DNA of 64,000 nt from Isoetes taiwanensis (GCA_021234155.1 JAJEKV010000025.1:4367773-4431772); one strand, 5' to 3'. Shown: positions 22,691 to 34,756, counted from the stretch's first letter. A program made the numbers and translations. Notes: generated by a model not told the origin, from the sequence alone.

Positions 22691-25690
22691 CAAGATACCA
22701 TCAATCATCTTTTGTTCATCATTGTTGATGTTGTGTTAAATTCTATTATATAAGGTGAAACTACTAGACTTGTGCCCACCATTGCCGTGCATAAGCCGAG
22801 GTTCGTGTAAATCCAAGGATGCATATAGTCATGATCCGTGTTAATCCAAGATGATTATAATAAGATGTCAAACTTCTCACGTTCCTTTAAGGGATGGCTA
22901 AACATGGAAGATATAGAGGTATATAATATACGAGAATTTAAAGTGACCTAGATATGACCGGTGGTGCGGGACCCACAGTGTAGGGAGAGCATCGATGCGC
23001 TAAGGCGTCGGTGCTTCCTTTACATCATTGGCGAAGAACAGAATGCGTACAGTTATCCATGTGCGAAAACTCCGGTTCGCAGATCCAGGACTATTTTATC
23101 AAGTGTAAGTCCTAGGCATCTATTGAACGCTGCTGAGTATGCTGGGCATAATGGAAGCTATCGTCTATGGATTGTCCATGGCCGGTCGTCTGGATATTTT
23201 TCGGCTGGCCTAGAAAATATGGCCTGGAAATTTATTCTGAGAGGCGTAGATCATTCCAAACCTTTTGTTTTTTGCTAGTAATCATATATATAGGGAGTTG
23301 GGACAAAATTATAGGCAAGTCATATGGCAGAATTCAATACTCTCCATGTTGTGTGCCTTCTTTAGCTAATATCCAATATCTTTATGTGTTGGTTCTAGAG
23401 AAGTAAAATTCATCATTCTAAAGCAAGCCCAAATGAAGACACATGTCATTGTGCACACTATAGATTTTTGTCATCGGGCATTTTTCTATGGCCATTCATC
23501 CACAATTTGCACTTCAAAAAGCACTTTAAAAAAATATCTAGCAATGTTCAACATTGCTTGGCACATAAGTAGGAGTATGTGTGATATGATCGATATCTCA
23601 TGTTCTATTAATCATACCTACATCATTGCTAGACATAAGTAGGAGTCTATAATAAGGACCATATAATAAATAGGATTCCATAATAAGGACCTTATAATGC
23701 CATATCTCCACCAATATAGAACATTGGATTTATCATCCCTCAAATAAAAATCTATTCTATTCTATTCAAATAAATAAGTATATAGAAAAATTGCATAAAA
23801 TCATGTAAGTCTTGTGAAAATTTGCTCCCCCTCCCCCACCATTTGTAGGACGGGATCTGAGCAATAAGAATGTGATCAATTTAAGAGGAGGATAACCCTC
23901 CCCTCGAGTGGATTATGGCAAATAACCCTCGAGGCCGGTAGGCCGAGAGGGTTATTGCCATGATCCACGAGAGGGGAGGGCTGGCCTCCCTTAAACCTTA
24001 GTCCGAGCATGTTTTGTGAGCTACTATGAGCTACTGACACAAATGGAATGGTTAGCTATGGTAGAAACAAGGCAAGAATTGTAGAAGCAACCATCAAGAT
24101 ACAAATAAGAGCATGATATTTCTCTTACGATCATCTTTCAAGCTTAAATATTCATAATCAGATCTAGAGAATGAGAAAAAACAGGATTGAGCTTAAATCA
24201 TAAGCAAAAACAGGGGCTTTTCTGGGCTTAACTGATGATGGAATTTTCACTGGGCTTAGAGTGAAGGGAACTTGCCCTTAGCTAGGAGAGCTGCCATGTA
24301 AAGGGCTGCGGATTCAACCGTTTAACTGCTTCAAAAATTTTCCCTGTTTGAAAGAACGATGAGCATCAGACTGCTTCAAAAGATTGCCCTGTTTTTTTTC
24401 CTATTTAGCTGCAGCAAACTGTTCAAAATTTTGCCCTGTTTGAGGCAAATTATTTGGAAGAAACCATGCTTGGATCATTAGAGTACCTTCGCCTTTAGCT
24501 TGTGTCGAGCTAGCTATGCCATACCTTTGCGGGTTCTCCTGGCAACGCACTGATTTATCCGGCATAACTGTAATATTGCCGTCAAAGCAGGGGAGCACTT
24601 TGCCAGAATGCCAGAAGTCTAAATATTCTCCACGAAAGAATATTCGGGACGTTATTGACAATAATCATTGAAATATTCTCTTACAAAGAATATTCGAGAG
24701 GTTATGTGATATAACCACTCAATGATCCAACAGTAGATAACGGTCCGATGCTTAGAACCTGCAAGGACTAAGGTTTAAGATAAAATATGGGTCAACGTAA
24801 TTTCAAATCGATGGTTCTCAATCTGTATTATACATACCTTTATGCACAAAAAAATTGTGGGAAATTTTCTACGTTTAGGTAACCCTAATTCTGCCGATGA
24901 GTGGCACCGGGATTGCTTGGAGAAGAACGCTGGCATGTTTTGTTTCTCAAGTCTAATGCGGTGTGCTGCTTGAGCCTAAGCCTCTGTATTCGATCAGACT
25001 TGGGTACGAAGCTGCTTTCCTCGAGGCAAGAATTCAAAGGGAATCTTTCATTGCCCGATTTTAGTGCATTAGATATGTTTCTCTAGGAATTTCACCATTT
25101 GCCTTGCTTCTAAATTGCCACGTCTTGATTTGATTCTTTCGAATTTGATACGGATTTTCCTGTTGTGGTTCTAAGATTCAGTTAAACAGATCAAGCTTCT
25201 AGTTTTATATAACATTTTGTTTTGCATTCTGGGTTATGATGGATTGGCACACTTGATGTTAGTCTAGCTTAGTTGTTATAAAAGAAACAAGGACCTTGTC
25301 ATACTTGTTTGTCTCTTTATAAATAGGAGATGCCTATTGTTGGAAGAACAAACATGCACTATGCAAATCTGCCTTGGTTTACAGCTTCGGTTTTTGTTCA
25401 TTGTAAAGGAAGGCAAATCTTCAAGTAATAAATTTACGAGTGCTTCTTGTGGGGTTTGTTGTTAATAGAAGAGTTTCTGTTCTTGTTGCAACTATATGCC
25501 CTGGTATTTGTGGATAAAATAGTTTTTGTTCTTCTTGCAGCTATATGCTCTGGTGTTTTGCCACAAAGCCACTATTGGAGGTGGATCTGCACTGCGATCA
25601 AGAAGGTCAAACATTCTGCACATGATATCCCTTTATTTTTAAGTTTGCAATTTATGTTTTAAGGCTAGTTGTGCCCTGTGCGAGCAACAG
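22691..25690. other. Unassigned insertion replacing R1 reverse transcriptase
   Basis: About 3 kb lies where the rest of gag, protease and reverse transcriptase of R1 should be. I recognise none of those domains. Open frames (22961-23278 plus, 24401-24661 minus, 25447-25662 plus) lack known motifs. A TTAA-flanked foldback sits at 23881-23994. A CTAG followed by a degenerate GTGCCCACCATTGCCGTGC at 22764 could be another minus-oriented Helitron end, but the stem is poor. Confidence 0.4.
23881..23994. repeat. Foldback (MITE-like) with TTAA ends
   Basis: An imperfect palindrome of 114 bp. The arms TAACCCTCCCCTCGAGTGGA...AACCCTCGAGGCC and GGCCGAGAGGGTTATTGCCA...GAGGGGAGGG pair over most of their length around a centre near 23940. 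TTAA stands at both ends (23881-23884 and 23991-23994), compatible with a TTAA target duplication. Confidence 0.7.
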
Positions 25691-25756
25691 TTTCTATACA
25701 GAAACGGCAACAACAAAAATGCAACTTAGGAAGAAGTGCCGAAATTGAATTAGACA

Positions 25757-26130
25757 TTTGAGGTCTATACTGACGCTTGTGGTCAAGCATTAGGGGCAGT
25801 ACTAATGCAGCAGGGTCACGTAGTGGCTTATAAAAGTCAAAAACTAAGTCCTGCGGAAAAGAATTATGCAACTTGTGAGCAAGAGTTGCTAACATTGTAC
25901 ATGTGTTAAGGTCGTGGAGGCACTACTTACATAGTGGGACGAGCCAAGAGCCGCACAAGTTTATCGTCGATACTGACCACAAACCTGGGGGTTCTTGCAA
26001 AGTCAAGCCGAAATTATCCCGAGACAGGCTAGGTGGCTGGACTTCCTCCATGAGTTCCGGTTTTCTAATGAGCATACGTCGAGCAAAACTAATCCAGTTG
26101 CCGATGCATTACCAAGGGTTGAGCATATAA
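25757..26130 (+). pseudogene. R1 RNase H domain and linker (broken)
   Basis: FEVYTDACGQALGAVLMQQ, VAYKSQKLSPAEKNYATCEQ and ELLTLY are typical Ty3 RNase H blocks, beginning with the catalytic Asp. A frameshift follows (RSWRHYLHSGTS, FIVDTDHK). Then come WLDFLHEFRF and NPVADALPRVEHI in the next frame, the usual sequence before integrase. No reverse transcriptase precedes it. Confidence 0.85.
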
Positions 26131-26229
26131 ATACCTTGACGACTTTGGCAAGAGATCTTATACAAAGGATCAAGGATGCATATCCTAAGGATCAGCAAGA
26201 TCCGGCGATGGTCAAGCGCGGGGAGCTGT

Positions 26230-27075
26230 GGACTGAGCAAGAGGGGTTGCATTCTACAAGGGAAGGATCTATGTTCCTTCGAGTGGGGACCTTAGGGAAT
26301 CAATTCTACGTGAGCACCATGATACTCCACAGCTGGGCATGGAGGTGAATGGAAGACGTATGAGTTGGGAATAAGGTTCTACGACTCGCCAGAGTTGCAA
26401 GATCAAGTCAAGGACTTGGTAAGTCACTGCTTGGGGTGTCAAGCGGTGAAGGCGGATCATGGGAAAACTCCGGGGTGGTTACAACCTCTCCCTATACCAA
26501 ATGAACGCTGGGAAAGCGTGAGTATGGACTTCAGTCGCATTAGCTAGAACTGCTAGGTAACATACTCAGATTTTGGTAATGGTGGATCGGTTAACCAAGT
26601 ATGCTAAGTTTATAGCATTAGGAAAAGGGAGGCTACGAGGCATGACGTAGCAGTTGTCTATTCCCTTATCCATTGTAAGTGATCGAGACACTAAGTTCAC
26701 GGGTCACTTCTGGAGAGATCTCATGAAAGGATTGAGGATCCGATTATACATGAGTAGTGGAAATCATCCACGAACGGGTGGGCAAACTGAGCGTATAAAC
26801 ATGATCCTGGAGGACATGTTGCAAAGTTTTGTCCACGAGAACCAGTCTAGATGGGACGAGTATTTACCCTACCTAGAATTCGCTTATAATAATAGCCATC
26901 GCAAGGGGATTCGGATGACTCTCTTTGTGGCTATGATGGGCCGAAACCCAAGGGCTTATTCTGGTATGCCTAAGTACCTTAGAACCGAAGTTGCAGTATA
27001 CATGCTGCACGATATGGATGCAATCCTGCGGCAGTGCAAGCAAGCATCGCGAAAAGCTCAAGATAGGGCATGAGC
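26230..27075 (+). pseudogene. R1 integrase (broken)
   Basis: A zinc-binding remnant (HCLGCQAVKADHGKTPG) is followed by LQPLPIPNERWESVSMDF, with the first catalytic Asp. ILVMVDRLTKYAKFIAL lies in a shifted frame. The frame from 26654 contains SIVSDRDTKFTGHFWRDL (second Asp) and HPRTGGQTERINMILEDML (Glu). YLEFAYNNSHRKG follows. Order and motifs are those of Ty3 integrase. Several frameshifts make it inactive as read. Confidence 0.88.
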
Positions 27076-27189
27076 ATCTGCTAAACAGTATAGACGAGAT
27101 GTCTCTTATGCGAAAGCTGATCACGTTTACTTACGGGTCGTTTATCTTTCGGCATTAAGCATCGGGTGCCTAAACTTACTCGCGGTATG

Positions 27190-27445
27190 CTGGATCTTTG
27201 AGGGTGCTAAAAGGATCGGGGAAACAGCGTACGAGTTGAACTTACTACAGGAAGTAGGGATCCATCCTGTGTTACATGTAAGTCAGCTGAAGAGGGCTAT
27301 ACTGGAAACCGCTAACGTGGTTAGTCCGCAAAGTATACCGATCGTCTTAAACTCCTCTGTAACGCCAGAACGTCTTTTAGATAAAAGAGTTCGGCAGCTG
27401 CACAATAGGGATGTGGTAGAACATCGGGTTCAGTGGCAGGACTAG
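27190..27445 (+). pseudogene. R1 integrase C-terminus with chromodomain-like tail
   Basis: VGIHPVLHVSQLKRAI is the conserved HPVFHVSxLK block after plant Ty3 integrases. It is followed by LLDKRVRQLHNRDVVEHRVQ and, after a stop, W..SPEDATRE. The last part resembles the chromodomain-like module at the C-terminus of chromovirus-type elements, without its full aromatic set. Confidence 0.75.
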
Positions 27446-27529
27446 TCTCCTGAGGATGCCACCAGGGAGACAAACGAAATTGTGCAGCAGTTACCCTCAT
27501 CTAAGGGATCAACCTTGAGGGCAAGGTCC

Positions 27530-27547
27530 AAAAGGAGGGGGGAGGAA
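27530..27547 (+). promoter_or_regulatory. R1 polypurine tract
   Basis: A purine run (AAAAGGAGGGGGGAGGAA) directly precedes the TGTTACAGG start of the right LTR. This is the expected position of the plus-strand primer. Confidence 0.85.
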
Positions 27548-27967
27548 TGTTACAGGTGCTTCCAAGGGCATAGCCGGAATCGGGCCCTTGACGGACGTCC
27601 ATGAGCATGGGGGTACTATTGGTCGCGATTGCCGGGCAGTTGTGATTCAATGGGCCGTGTTGACTGTAATCAGTCTACGGTGACGGGATGCGGGGTAAAT
27701 GGTATTAATGGCTAGCGGCGGGTAATGGTTTGCTAGGGGGTACTAATATTGTTAAATATTAGTGCGACAAGGGCTAGCAGGGTTTGTCGAGGCAGTAGGC
27801 CTATATGGTTGCATGATTAACATTAAAATATTAATGTTAATGTAAGTTGTATAGGTCTAGGGGCTAATGTTATTTAAAAGTAAGTTAAAATGTTAGCTAT
27901 GGTTTAATATGCAATATTAAAGGTACACGTGGCGTTAAACGGTTGGATGGGTCTTTCAAGTCTGATA
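27548..27967 (+). repeat. R1 right LTR, 5' segment
   Basis: It matches left-LTR segments 833-1116 and 20491-20617 in succession, so it preserves the site that H1 split in the left LTR. It ends ...TCAAGTCTGATA, where H2 enters; the left LTR shows this site uninterrupted (GATA|TGAAATC). Confidence 0.92.
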
Positions 27968-28225
27968 TCCTCCTATATTATAATGTTTTATGGTGTGTCT
28001 TGAACCACACCCTAATTCGGACGTGTGAGATTTGATCTAAAGAGTAGACGGCCTAGATATTTGGATGATCGAGCGATGGCAGCAGAGCAACCTTGCGGTT
28101 GCAAAAACAATTGCCTTGGCTTCTGCATGTGATGATTGAGGTATTCTTCTTTATATTATGTTCTGGTATAGTTAATAATGCGATTTGTGTTTCATAAATT
28201 CTTTTCCGAAGTGCAATCCATCCAT

Positions 28226-28801
28226 TCTTTAAAGAGCATCGACGCCAAGCTTATTTGCAGCAACGATAGATGCTAATATTGATGATTTAAGAGATTTTCA
28301 GTTTTTTTCTCACCGACCAACTCATACAAAAGTATATTTTAGGGCAGCTCGGTCTTGGAAGCTACAGACACCTGTGTTCCATCCATTGAAGTGAGATATG
28401 TAATTCAGCGGTCCCTACAACAAACACAAATAGTAGCAGGATTTGAGTTTTATACAAAATGATCATGTTGAGCATGCCATGCTATGAAAAACAACAAAGG
28501 TACGATTGCATCCATGCCGAGCTTATTTGCAGCAACGAAGGAGTTTATTTCTCTGAAGCATCTATAGATGCTAATATTAATGATTTAAGAGATTTTCAGT
28601 CTTCTTTTTTCGCCGATCAACTCATACAAACAAGAGATTCTAGGGCAACTCTGCCTTGGAAGCCACAGACTCCTCTGTTCCATCCATGATGTCGATGCGC
28701 AATTCAATGTTTTCTATATCAAACACAAATAATAGCAGGATCGAGTTTTATACAAAATGACCATGCTGGGCATGCCAAGAAAAACAACAAAGGTGGCTGC
28801 A
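28226..28801 (+). repeat. Two-copy direct duplication in H2
   Basis: Copies of about 280-290 bp at roughly 28226-28508 and 28509-28801 share AGCTTATTTGCAGCAACG, GATTTAAGAGATTTTCAGT, CAACTCATACAAA and AGCAGGAT(TT/C)GAGTTTTATAC. They differ by many substitutions and indels. The function is unknown. Confidence 0.75.
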
Positions 28802-28959
28802 TCCTAAATGCTTTATGTGTTTTGTAAGAAAAAACAGTATGCAGCGATCTCAATTACATTCTGTAGTGCAAGATAATTCAAGAGGCATTGAACTAGCTGC
28901 GAAACAATTCAAGAGGCATTGAACTAGCTGAAGAGGCATTGTTGTAGAAAATGCTATGT

Positions 28960-29470
28960 TCAACATGAATTTAAAGTGTGGAAGTGTGATTGATGCAAGT
29001 TAGTTGTTTGACATGATGTCCTGAATAGATGTGACTCCAATGGTTGCAGGTTATAATCAGAATCAAGATGGAAAGGTAGCAAGCAAGATTTTTTAAGAGA
29101 TGAGGCAAGATGAGTTCAAGCAGAGTTTGTTACTTATGTAATTGTCCTATCTGCAATTGCCCATACAAATCATTAGGATGGGGAAAGTCTATACATGCTG
29201 ATTCTAGAATCGCCATCAAAATAGATATCTTAGGGCTTGAAGCTCTTGGACATGAATACCAAGTCTGGAGACATGAATTATGCTTGCCAAGTCTTTGATA
29301 GAATAGCCACTAGGAATATCGCCATACTCTTTAAGATCATGCAGTCCAATAGGTCCAAGCCAGATAGTGTCGTGTATGCCAGTGTGGTGAGTGCCTGCAG
29401 CACAGCAAAAAGCCTGGAATGGGAAAAACACATTCATACTGGTGCTGTTAAGTCACGATATGCTTCTGAC
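28960..29470 (+). pseudogene. PPR-protein gene fragment carried by H2
   Basis: Pieces in several frames match plant PLS-class PPR proteins: NMNLKCGSVIDA and LFDMMS; VTPMVAGYNQN and VASKIF.EMRQDE; SLGWGKSIHADS; then SGDMNYACQVFDRIATRNIA, IMQSNRSKPDSVVYASVVSA and CSTAKSLEWEKHIHTGAVKS. Intact family members bind organelle RNA. This one is too broken to work. It lies in the Helitron orientation just before the T-C insertion at 29531. Confidence 0.75.
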
Positions 29471-29880
29471 TATATGGAAGCACTTGAGATGCTAGATCAG
29501 GTCACATATACAAGTGCTCTATATATATGTGGGTGTTTTTTTAATTGAGGTGTACAAAAACGCGAAATTTCAGCACGTCATCAGCACCTATATTTTGGTG
29601 CTGGTTCGCTTACGAGATGGGCGTGTTGAAGTTTTTAAATGTGCCAGGACGGGCGTATTGAAGTTTTGCTACGGCCACCAAGAAGTGTCAGTGCGGTCTG
29701 GTCGGTCGGTAGCTTGAGCTTCAATTTCTGCGAAATGATCGAACATGCAATAAATCATTCGACTGGTCGTGAACTTTTAATTCCCTTACATTTCGAATTC
29801 CAAACTGCCTCCTTGCTTGCTTTCGAAGCCGATTCGCTTTGCTTGATCGATTCCTTGCTTGCTTGCTTGTTTCGAAGCCC

Positions 29881-30532
29881 CATGGATTCCCGAGGTCGTA
29901 AGGTGTGAGCTGCGGCTTGCAAGTTTGGTTTTTTTTTTCTTTCTATTTCGTTATCCTTTTCTAATTTATGTGATCTTTGTTGTAGGTATTTGCCAGAACA
30001 GAATTTGAATTCAAAAAATTCCAGGGTTTACCCTCTTACTCGGCGAAAAGCGAAGCGAGATCAAAGCGAGAAGAATCCACTGAATCCGACTTCTTATCCG
30101 TATGGAAAGTTCGCCTCATACGGAAAGATCAATGTGAAGGAGATTAAACACAGACTTTAAGCGAATTATTGGATCTTGTGGCGAAAGTTTATCAAAAGAA
30201 GTTGCCGAATAATGAGGTGCGAACTCAATTTGCTCGGGCATTTGCTTGGCAGCATACAGCAGCTGCATTGGCTCGGAAGGAGTTTAGAGTCAATTGGGCC
30301 TCCTTTGCTACCGATGCTTGCCTACCAGGACTCCTTGAAGAAGAAGGCCAAAAGGACACCTCTGAATACTTTCGACATGAACATACAGAGTGTTCTTGCA
30401 CAGGTTAAGAAATTGGAGGAAATGAAGTTTGAAGCAGAAGGGAAGCTTTGCAATTTGGAAAATGATGCTCTTAGGTTAGAGGGCAGCATGGCTACAGCCA
30501 AGGCATCTTGCAACAGTTTGGTTGATGCCATA
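29881..30532 (+). pseudogene. T-C gene 1, 5' part (cut by T-D)
   Basis: Start inferred at the ATG at 29881 (MDSRGRK), with a GT-AG intron ending at 29985. The exon then encodes FARTEFEFKKFQGLPSYSAK, EESTESDFLSVWK, LLDLVAKVYQKKLPNNEVRT and QFARAFAWQHTAAALARK, aligned with T-B and T-A gene 1. After a frameshift near 30390 a coiled-coil stretch (VKKLEEMKFEAEGKLCNLEN to CNSLVDAI) runs to the T-D insertion. The frame would continue at 45134 (EEKRKT...) if T-D and one copy of the 4-bp CATA duplication were absent. Confidence 0.72.
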
Positions 30533-30639
30533 AAGCAGAGTTTCATTAAAGTTGGAAATTTCGTGATTCCAATTTCTCGTGAAATCAGTTTCTTCCCTGT
30601 CTTATCACACATTTATGGCTAGATATGGCACTATTTGCT

Positions 30640-31030
30640 TAAAAAGAAACCAGTTATCATGCAAAAACCGCTACATTTAATATAAAACAGTAGCGGTTTT
30701 TAGTTGTCGTGAAGAGAAGTATGGCGCCATTTACTTGGAAAGTATGAGGAAAAAGCGGCGAGAACCACAAAAGCAGATATTAAATTGCCAAAAAGCCCGA
30801 CAAGCAAACAAAATGTTGCGGCGCTCCTCCTTTAGCTTAGAAATAACCACAAAGCAAATGGCGCCAACGCGATATTTGCTTTAACGTCGAAAAGGAAGCA
30901 AATGGTGCAGGCTATTTGCTTGAGCGTGAAAGCAAGCAAATCTGCAGCGCCGCTATTTAAGAGCGAGCAAATGGTCTTGGCGCCCTATTTAATGAGCGTG
31001 AAAGACCAAGCAAATAGTGCTCCTCGCCAT
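30640..31030. repeat. GGCGC-type repeat array 1 of T-D
   Basis: Degenerate units combining (C)AAATGGCGC or GGCGC..ATTTGCT in both orientations lie near the left end of T-D (for example TATGGCGCCATTTACT and AAATGGCGCCAACGCG). Related arrays occur at 32640-32915, 37600-37930 and 39220-39490. Confidence 0.6.
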
Positions 31031-32639
31031 TTTGCTATAGATAACACATATTTTCAGAGAAGACCATGTAGATATATATATTAATAGAAATATTATATAA
31101 GATACAATTTTTCAAAACACGAAATTTTTTTAATAGTCATTGCAAGAAGTGTTCATCGAGACTTTCTCATAATCATCCAGGTTAATTTCTTTGCGGTCAA
31201 TTTGATCCTGCTTTCTGTTCCAGCTTGGCCCGGCGTCTCACCTTTCTCTCATATGAGAAGCTTCTTCGTCTGCCCCTTCTCGAGATTCACCATCTTGCAA
31301 AGTCAAGACTTCCGTTGGCGTTGGTCAATGGCCTTTGGGTCAAGCCGGGGTACATGACGTTCTCGACCCTACCGAATGCCTTACGCATTTCATCTTTCCT
31401 AACTCATGCTGCGTATGTCACACCTTTGATTCTTCCTACATGAAGGGATGCCCTAGAAAGGCTCCACGGAGAAGAAATCTAGATGCGATGTTACCTTGAG
31501 GGCGAGCTTATCAACAAGGTAGAACGCATTCTTCGGGACCAATCTGTTTATGCACCAGATATTCTCCCTCCATACCACCCAACTCCACTTAAACCTGTCT
31601 TGCATGAGTTTTTAGCCATAACATCGCCCTCACTTCGATGGCTCCTTAGGAATAGGAGGAATTTGCGGGAGCTTTTTTCTAGGATGGTCGCCAAATAGCC
31701 TGAGGTCGGGTCTTAGTCGGGGCTCTCCGTGCGTGCGAAATCCTCGTAGCAAATAGAAGAGCTTGTGGCTCTTTGATTCTGAACCACACAGCAGCTTGGT
31801 CTCCTCTTCATAGATTCCTACAAACCTCCTCTTCAACGCTCGGCGACGAAACATAGAATCGGTATGTCTCTACATCCGCATGCAGTGAGAATTTATCGAA
31901 GAACGGTTCTGATCTCACTTTTCCCAAGCGGAGTAAGCAGCCTTGCATCTAAACATATCATCTTTGGCGGTAGAATCGCATGTTAGATTCCGGAATCCCG
32001 GCGTTGACATGCTCCACAAACCATCGGTTGTACTCTCCTTTTGTTTTGGTGAAGGGATTTTTGAATGGACTGGCCAAGGAGAATGGCATGTTACCATGAA
32101 CTCCCTCTTTGAGTATTCCTTCCTGTACCCACTTATGGTGGCATACCCCCAAACCGGAAGTGCTTTATCCGAGAAGTGGTGCATGGCTTTCCGTAGGTCC
32201 TCGAATTTCTTGTACTTAGTGCCAATTTGATGCGCAATGAAGTGCGATATCTCCTTCTTCATGTAAGCAAGTACTCTTAAGTTCTGCCCTCGTCTTGAAA
32301 AGAAATTATCGCCTTTATGTCGAGGTGACTTTGGCGATATATATCCCCGCTTAAAGCTTCTTCCGAGGACCTTTCTACAATCATCATAGTCCAAGCCCCT
32401 CATGCATCTAAGGTAGTTGTCCTTTGAAGTAATCTTTGTCTTTAGCAAAATTGATTACTATAGGTTGACCCCTGTTGTCCTTAAGTTCTCCCTTCCTCCA
32501 TTTGTTCCACATCTAGCGGAAGAGTGCATAGACATCATCTGGCATGAAGACAAACCGATTGACATCCTTCGTGTGTTTGCCCCTCAAAATCTTATCTGCC
32601 ATTTCAAGGTAGTGCTGCAAGAGAGCTAGCGATTTTAGA

Positions 32640-32915
32640 ATTTCAAATGTTGCTATTTACATCTAATGGCGCGTTATTTACATCAAATGGCGCAAGGCGC
32701 TATTTACATCAAATGGCGCGGTGCGCTATTTCAACTCAAATAAGCCATGCGCCATTTGATGTAAATAAATGCGCCATTTGATGTAAATAACGCAATGTAA
32801 GCTGGCCATTTGATGTAAATAGCGGCACAATGGCCATTTGATCGCCATTTCAACTCAAATAGCGCGAGTTGCGCCATTTGATGTAAATAAGCCCGCTCGC
32901 GCCATTTTCGATAAA
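32640..32915. repeat. GGCGC-type repeat array 2 of T-D
   Basis: About twelve copies of GCGCCATTTGATGTAAATA or its reverse complement in mixed orientation. It falls between coding blocks of T-D gene 1, so it looks intronic. Confidence 0.8.
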
Positions 32916-33625
32916 TGTATGGGTAAGGAGGCGTAAACATACCTTGTACTGTCACTTCTTGGCCCTTTACCGGTGGGGGCTGGTCTTCCGCATTCACTCG
33001 GGTATTGCGCTTGCGAAGATGGTGGATCTGATCCACATATGGTTCCTTGAAGGCGGTCTTTGCTACTATATCATTCACATCCACCTTGGTGAAGAAGGTC
33101 CGGTCACCGATCTCTCCGAAAGAACTGCGCATATTCTATAGACATAGATCTTCTTTGAGCTCGACTCTAGCATCCTCTGTCCCCAACTTACTGCACACGA
33201 GCTGAGCAGCAGCGACCGAATGATTACCATTGATAATATAAAATCTTTTCCGAATCAGGTCAGATTCCTGTGACCAGCTCAGCAACTTCTTTGTATCCGG
33301 ATCAAAGGGCACTACATCTGCTGGAGTGAATACCGGGTGTGGATCCTCAGCAAATGATTTGCAGAGCCTCCTAACATGCTCGGGGTTAATAACCCTGGCG
33401 GTCATATTAGGTGGGGCCTCTTCTAGATCCCGGATAGATATTCTTACGGTGTATGTGACTCAAGGGGGAACATGTGGCCGTGCTTTTGTATTTTCTTTAG
33501 TGTTTCCTCCTCCATTTCTTCTTCTTCCGCCACGGTCCATCTTTAGTTCCTCGGGCACTTCAAGATCTGCAATCTTTTGTAATTTCCTGGCCCTTATCTG
33601 TGCTTTGGTTTCTGGCTTTCTCTTT

Positions 33626-34323
33626 TGATACGGCACTAGCTTGGGGGCGTGGCTCAGAGGAATGATTTGCAAAGACCAGCACAGAGGCAAGGGCTTTTAG
33701 ATATTTTGTAACTTGATTGATTGTTAGAAATGTTAAAGGTTATAATAAAGGAACTATCGACATCTAAATAACCGTTTAAATAAAAGCAACGAAATCATGT
33801 TAACAAAGCGATACAAAGCGGAAAGCGAACCTTTTTGTTAACGTAAGGCTAAAACGGGCGGATCTTCCCGAAATAGCTCCGGACCCTCAAAGCTGGGGAT
33901 TACGTAAAAAGGATGTCGGATTTAGCTAAAAAAAAAGGTAAGGAAATCCAAATTTAGCCACGCAATGGCTTTTAGAGTAGTATAAATGAATCGATCTAAA
34001 GGATTATGGAGTCGTAAGTGCTTAGCATGACATAGAATCTTGTTTTTAGAATCCTCGCGCGAGTAGATCTCTTGGTGAATCGTGGATGAATTGAGTGTTT
34101 CTGCGCTCTAGAGTATCTCGAAGAGAATCCCGAGAGGCTATCCACCTGGTTAGCGTGATTCTCGAGTTGGGAAGAGATTGAGCCAGGACTACCGGTGCTT
34201 GCAAATCCCAGCCCGTTGGGTGGATAAGTAGTGCAGAAGAACTTGATCGGAGTTCGAGGTTGATTGAATTAAGCGTGCTTCTTAGTTTTTGAAAAGATTC
34301 TGAGGCGTAAACCGTTTGTATCA
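33626..34323 (+). repeat. R2 left LTR
   Basis: Starts TGATACGGCACTAGCTTGGG and ends CGTTTGTATCA. It is highly similar to 35960-36664. Differences are mostly one- to three-base indels in runs and CG/GC contexts, which hints at assembly consensus error as well as age. Confidence 0.92.
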
Positions 34324-34325
34324 AT

Positions 34326-34336
34326 TGGTATCGAGC
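34326..34336 (+). promoter_or_regulatory. R2 primer-binding site
   Basis: TGGTATCGAGC, two bases after the left LTR, resembles TGGTATCAGAGC, the complement of initiator tRNA-Met, with an internal difference. Confidence 0.75.
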
Positions 34337-34756
34337 TCTTGCATCCTAAGATCTGTGAAATGGCCCGAACAAGTTTAATCTTCCGTGACCCGGTATAACC
34401 AAGCTATGAATGCTTGAATGCTTGAATTGCGGCCAGTTGGCATGCCTACATCTCCTAGTTTTGAAGAGAACCCGGAGGAAACTTGAATATGTAGCAATGC
34501 TCAGATGGGCACTTGCGGACATATTCCAACGACCTCCTCTGCACTTTTGCAAAGCACTCCACAGTTACTCCACCACCACGATTCTCCTACTATAGTTGCC
34601 AATACGAGCAGTCAATTAAATGGTTAGAGAAGGTAGAAGGAATGCCGAGTCATATCGAGGAGATAAGCGAGTCCTTGACCAGTTCTAGGATTCACGGCGG
34701 TTAGGAAAGTTTCTTTGAAAGAGTAAAAGCTACTGGAGGAGCAAAAAGCGCAAGCT

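Noticed and set aside
22764-22800. Another minus-oriented Helitron 3' end (CTAG ... GTGCCCACCATTGCCGTGC)
   Set aside because: The stem has several mismatches and no matching 5' TC end could be placed, so it is only mentioned in the region note.
833-27967. Treating 833-1116 and 20487-21461 as separate solo LTR fragments
   Set aside because: They join end to end when compared with the right LTR, and the outer TSD TTCAT pairs 833 with 55883, so all four pieces belong to one element.
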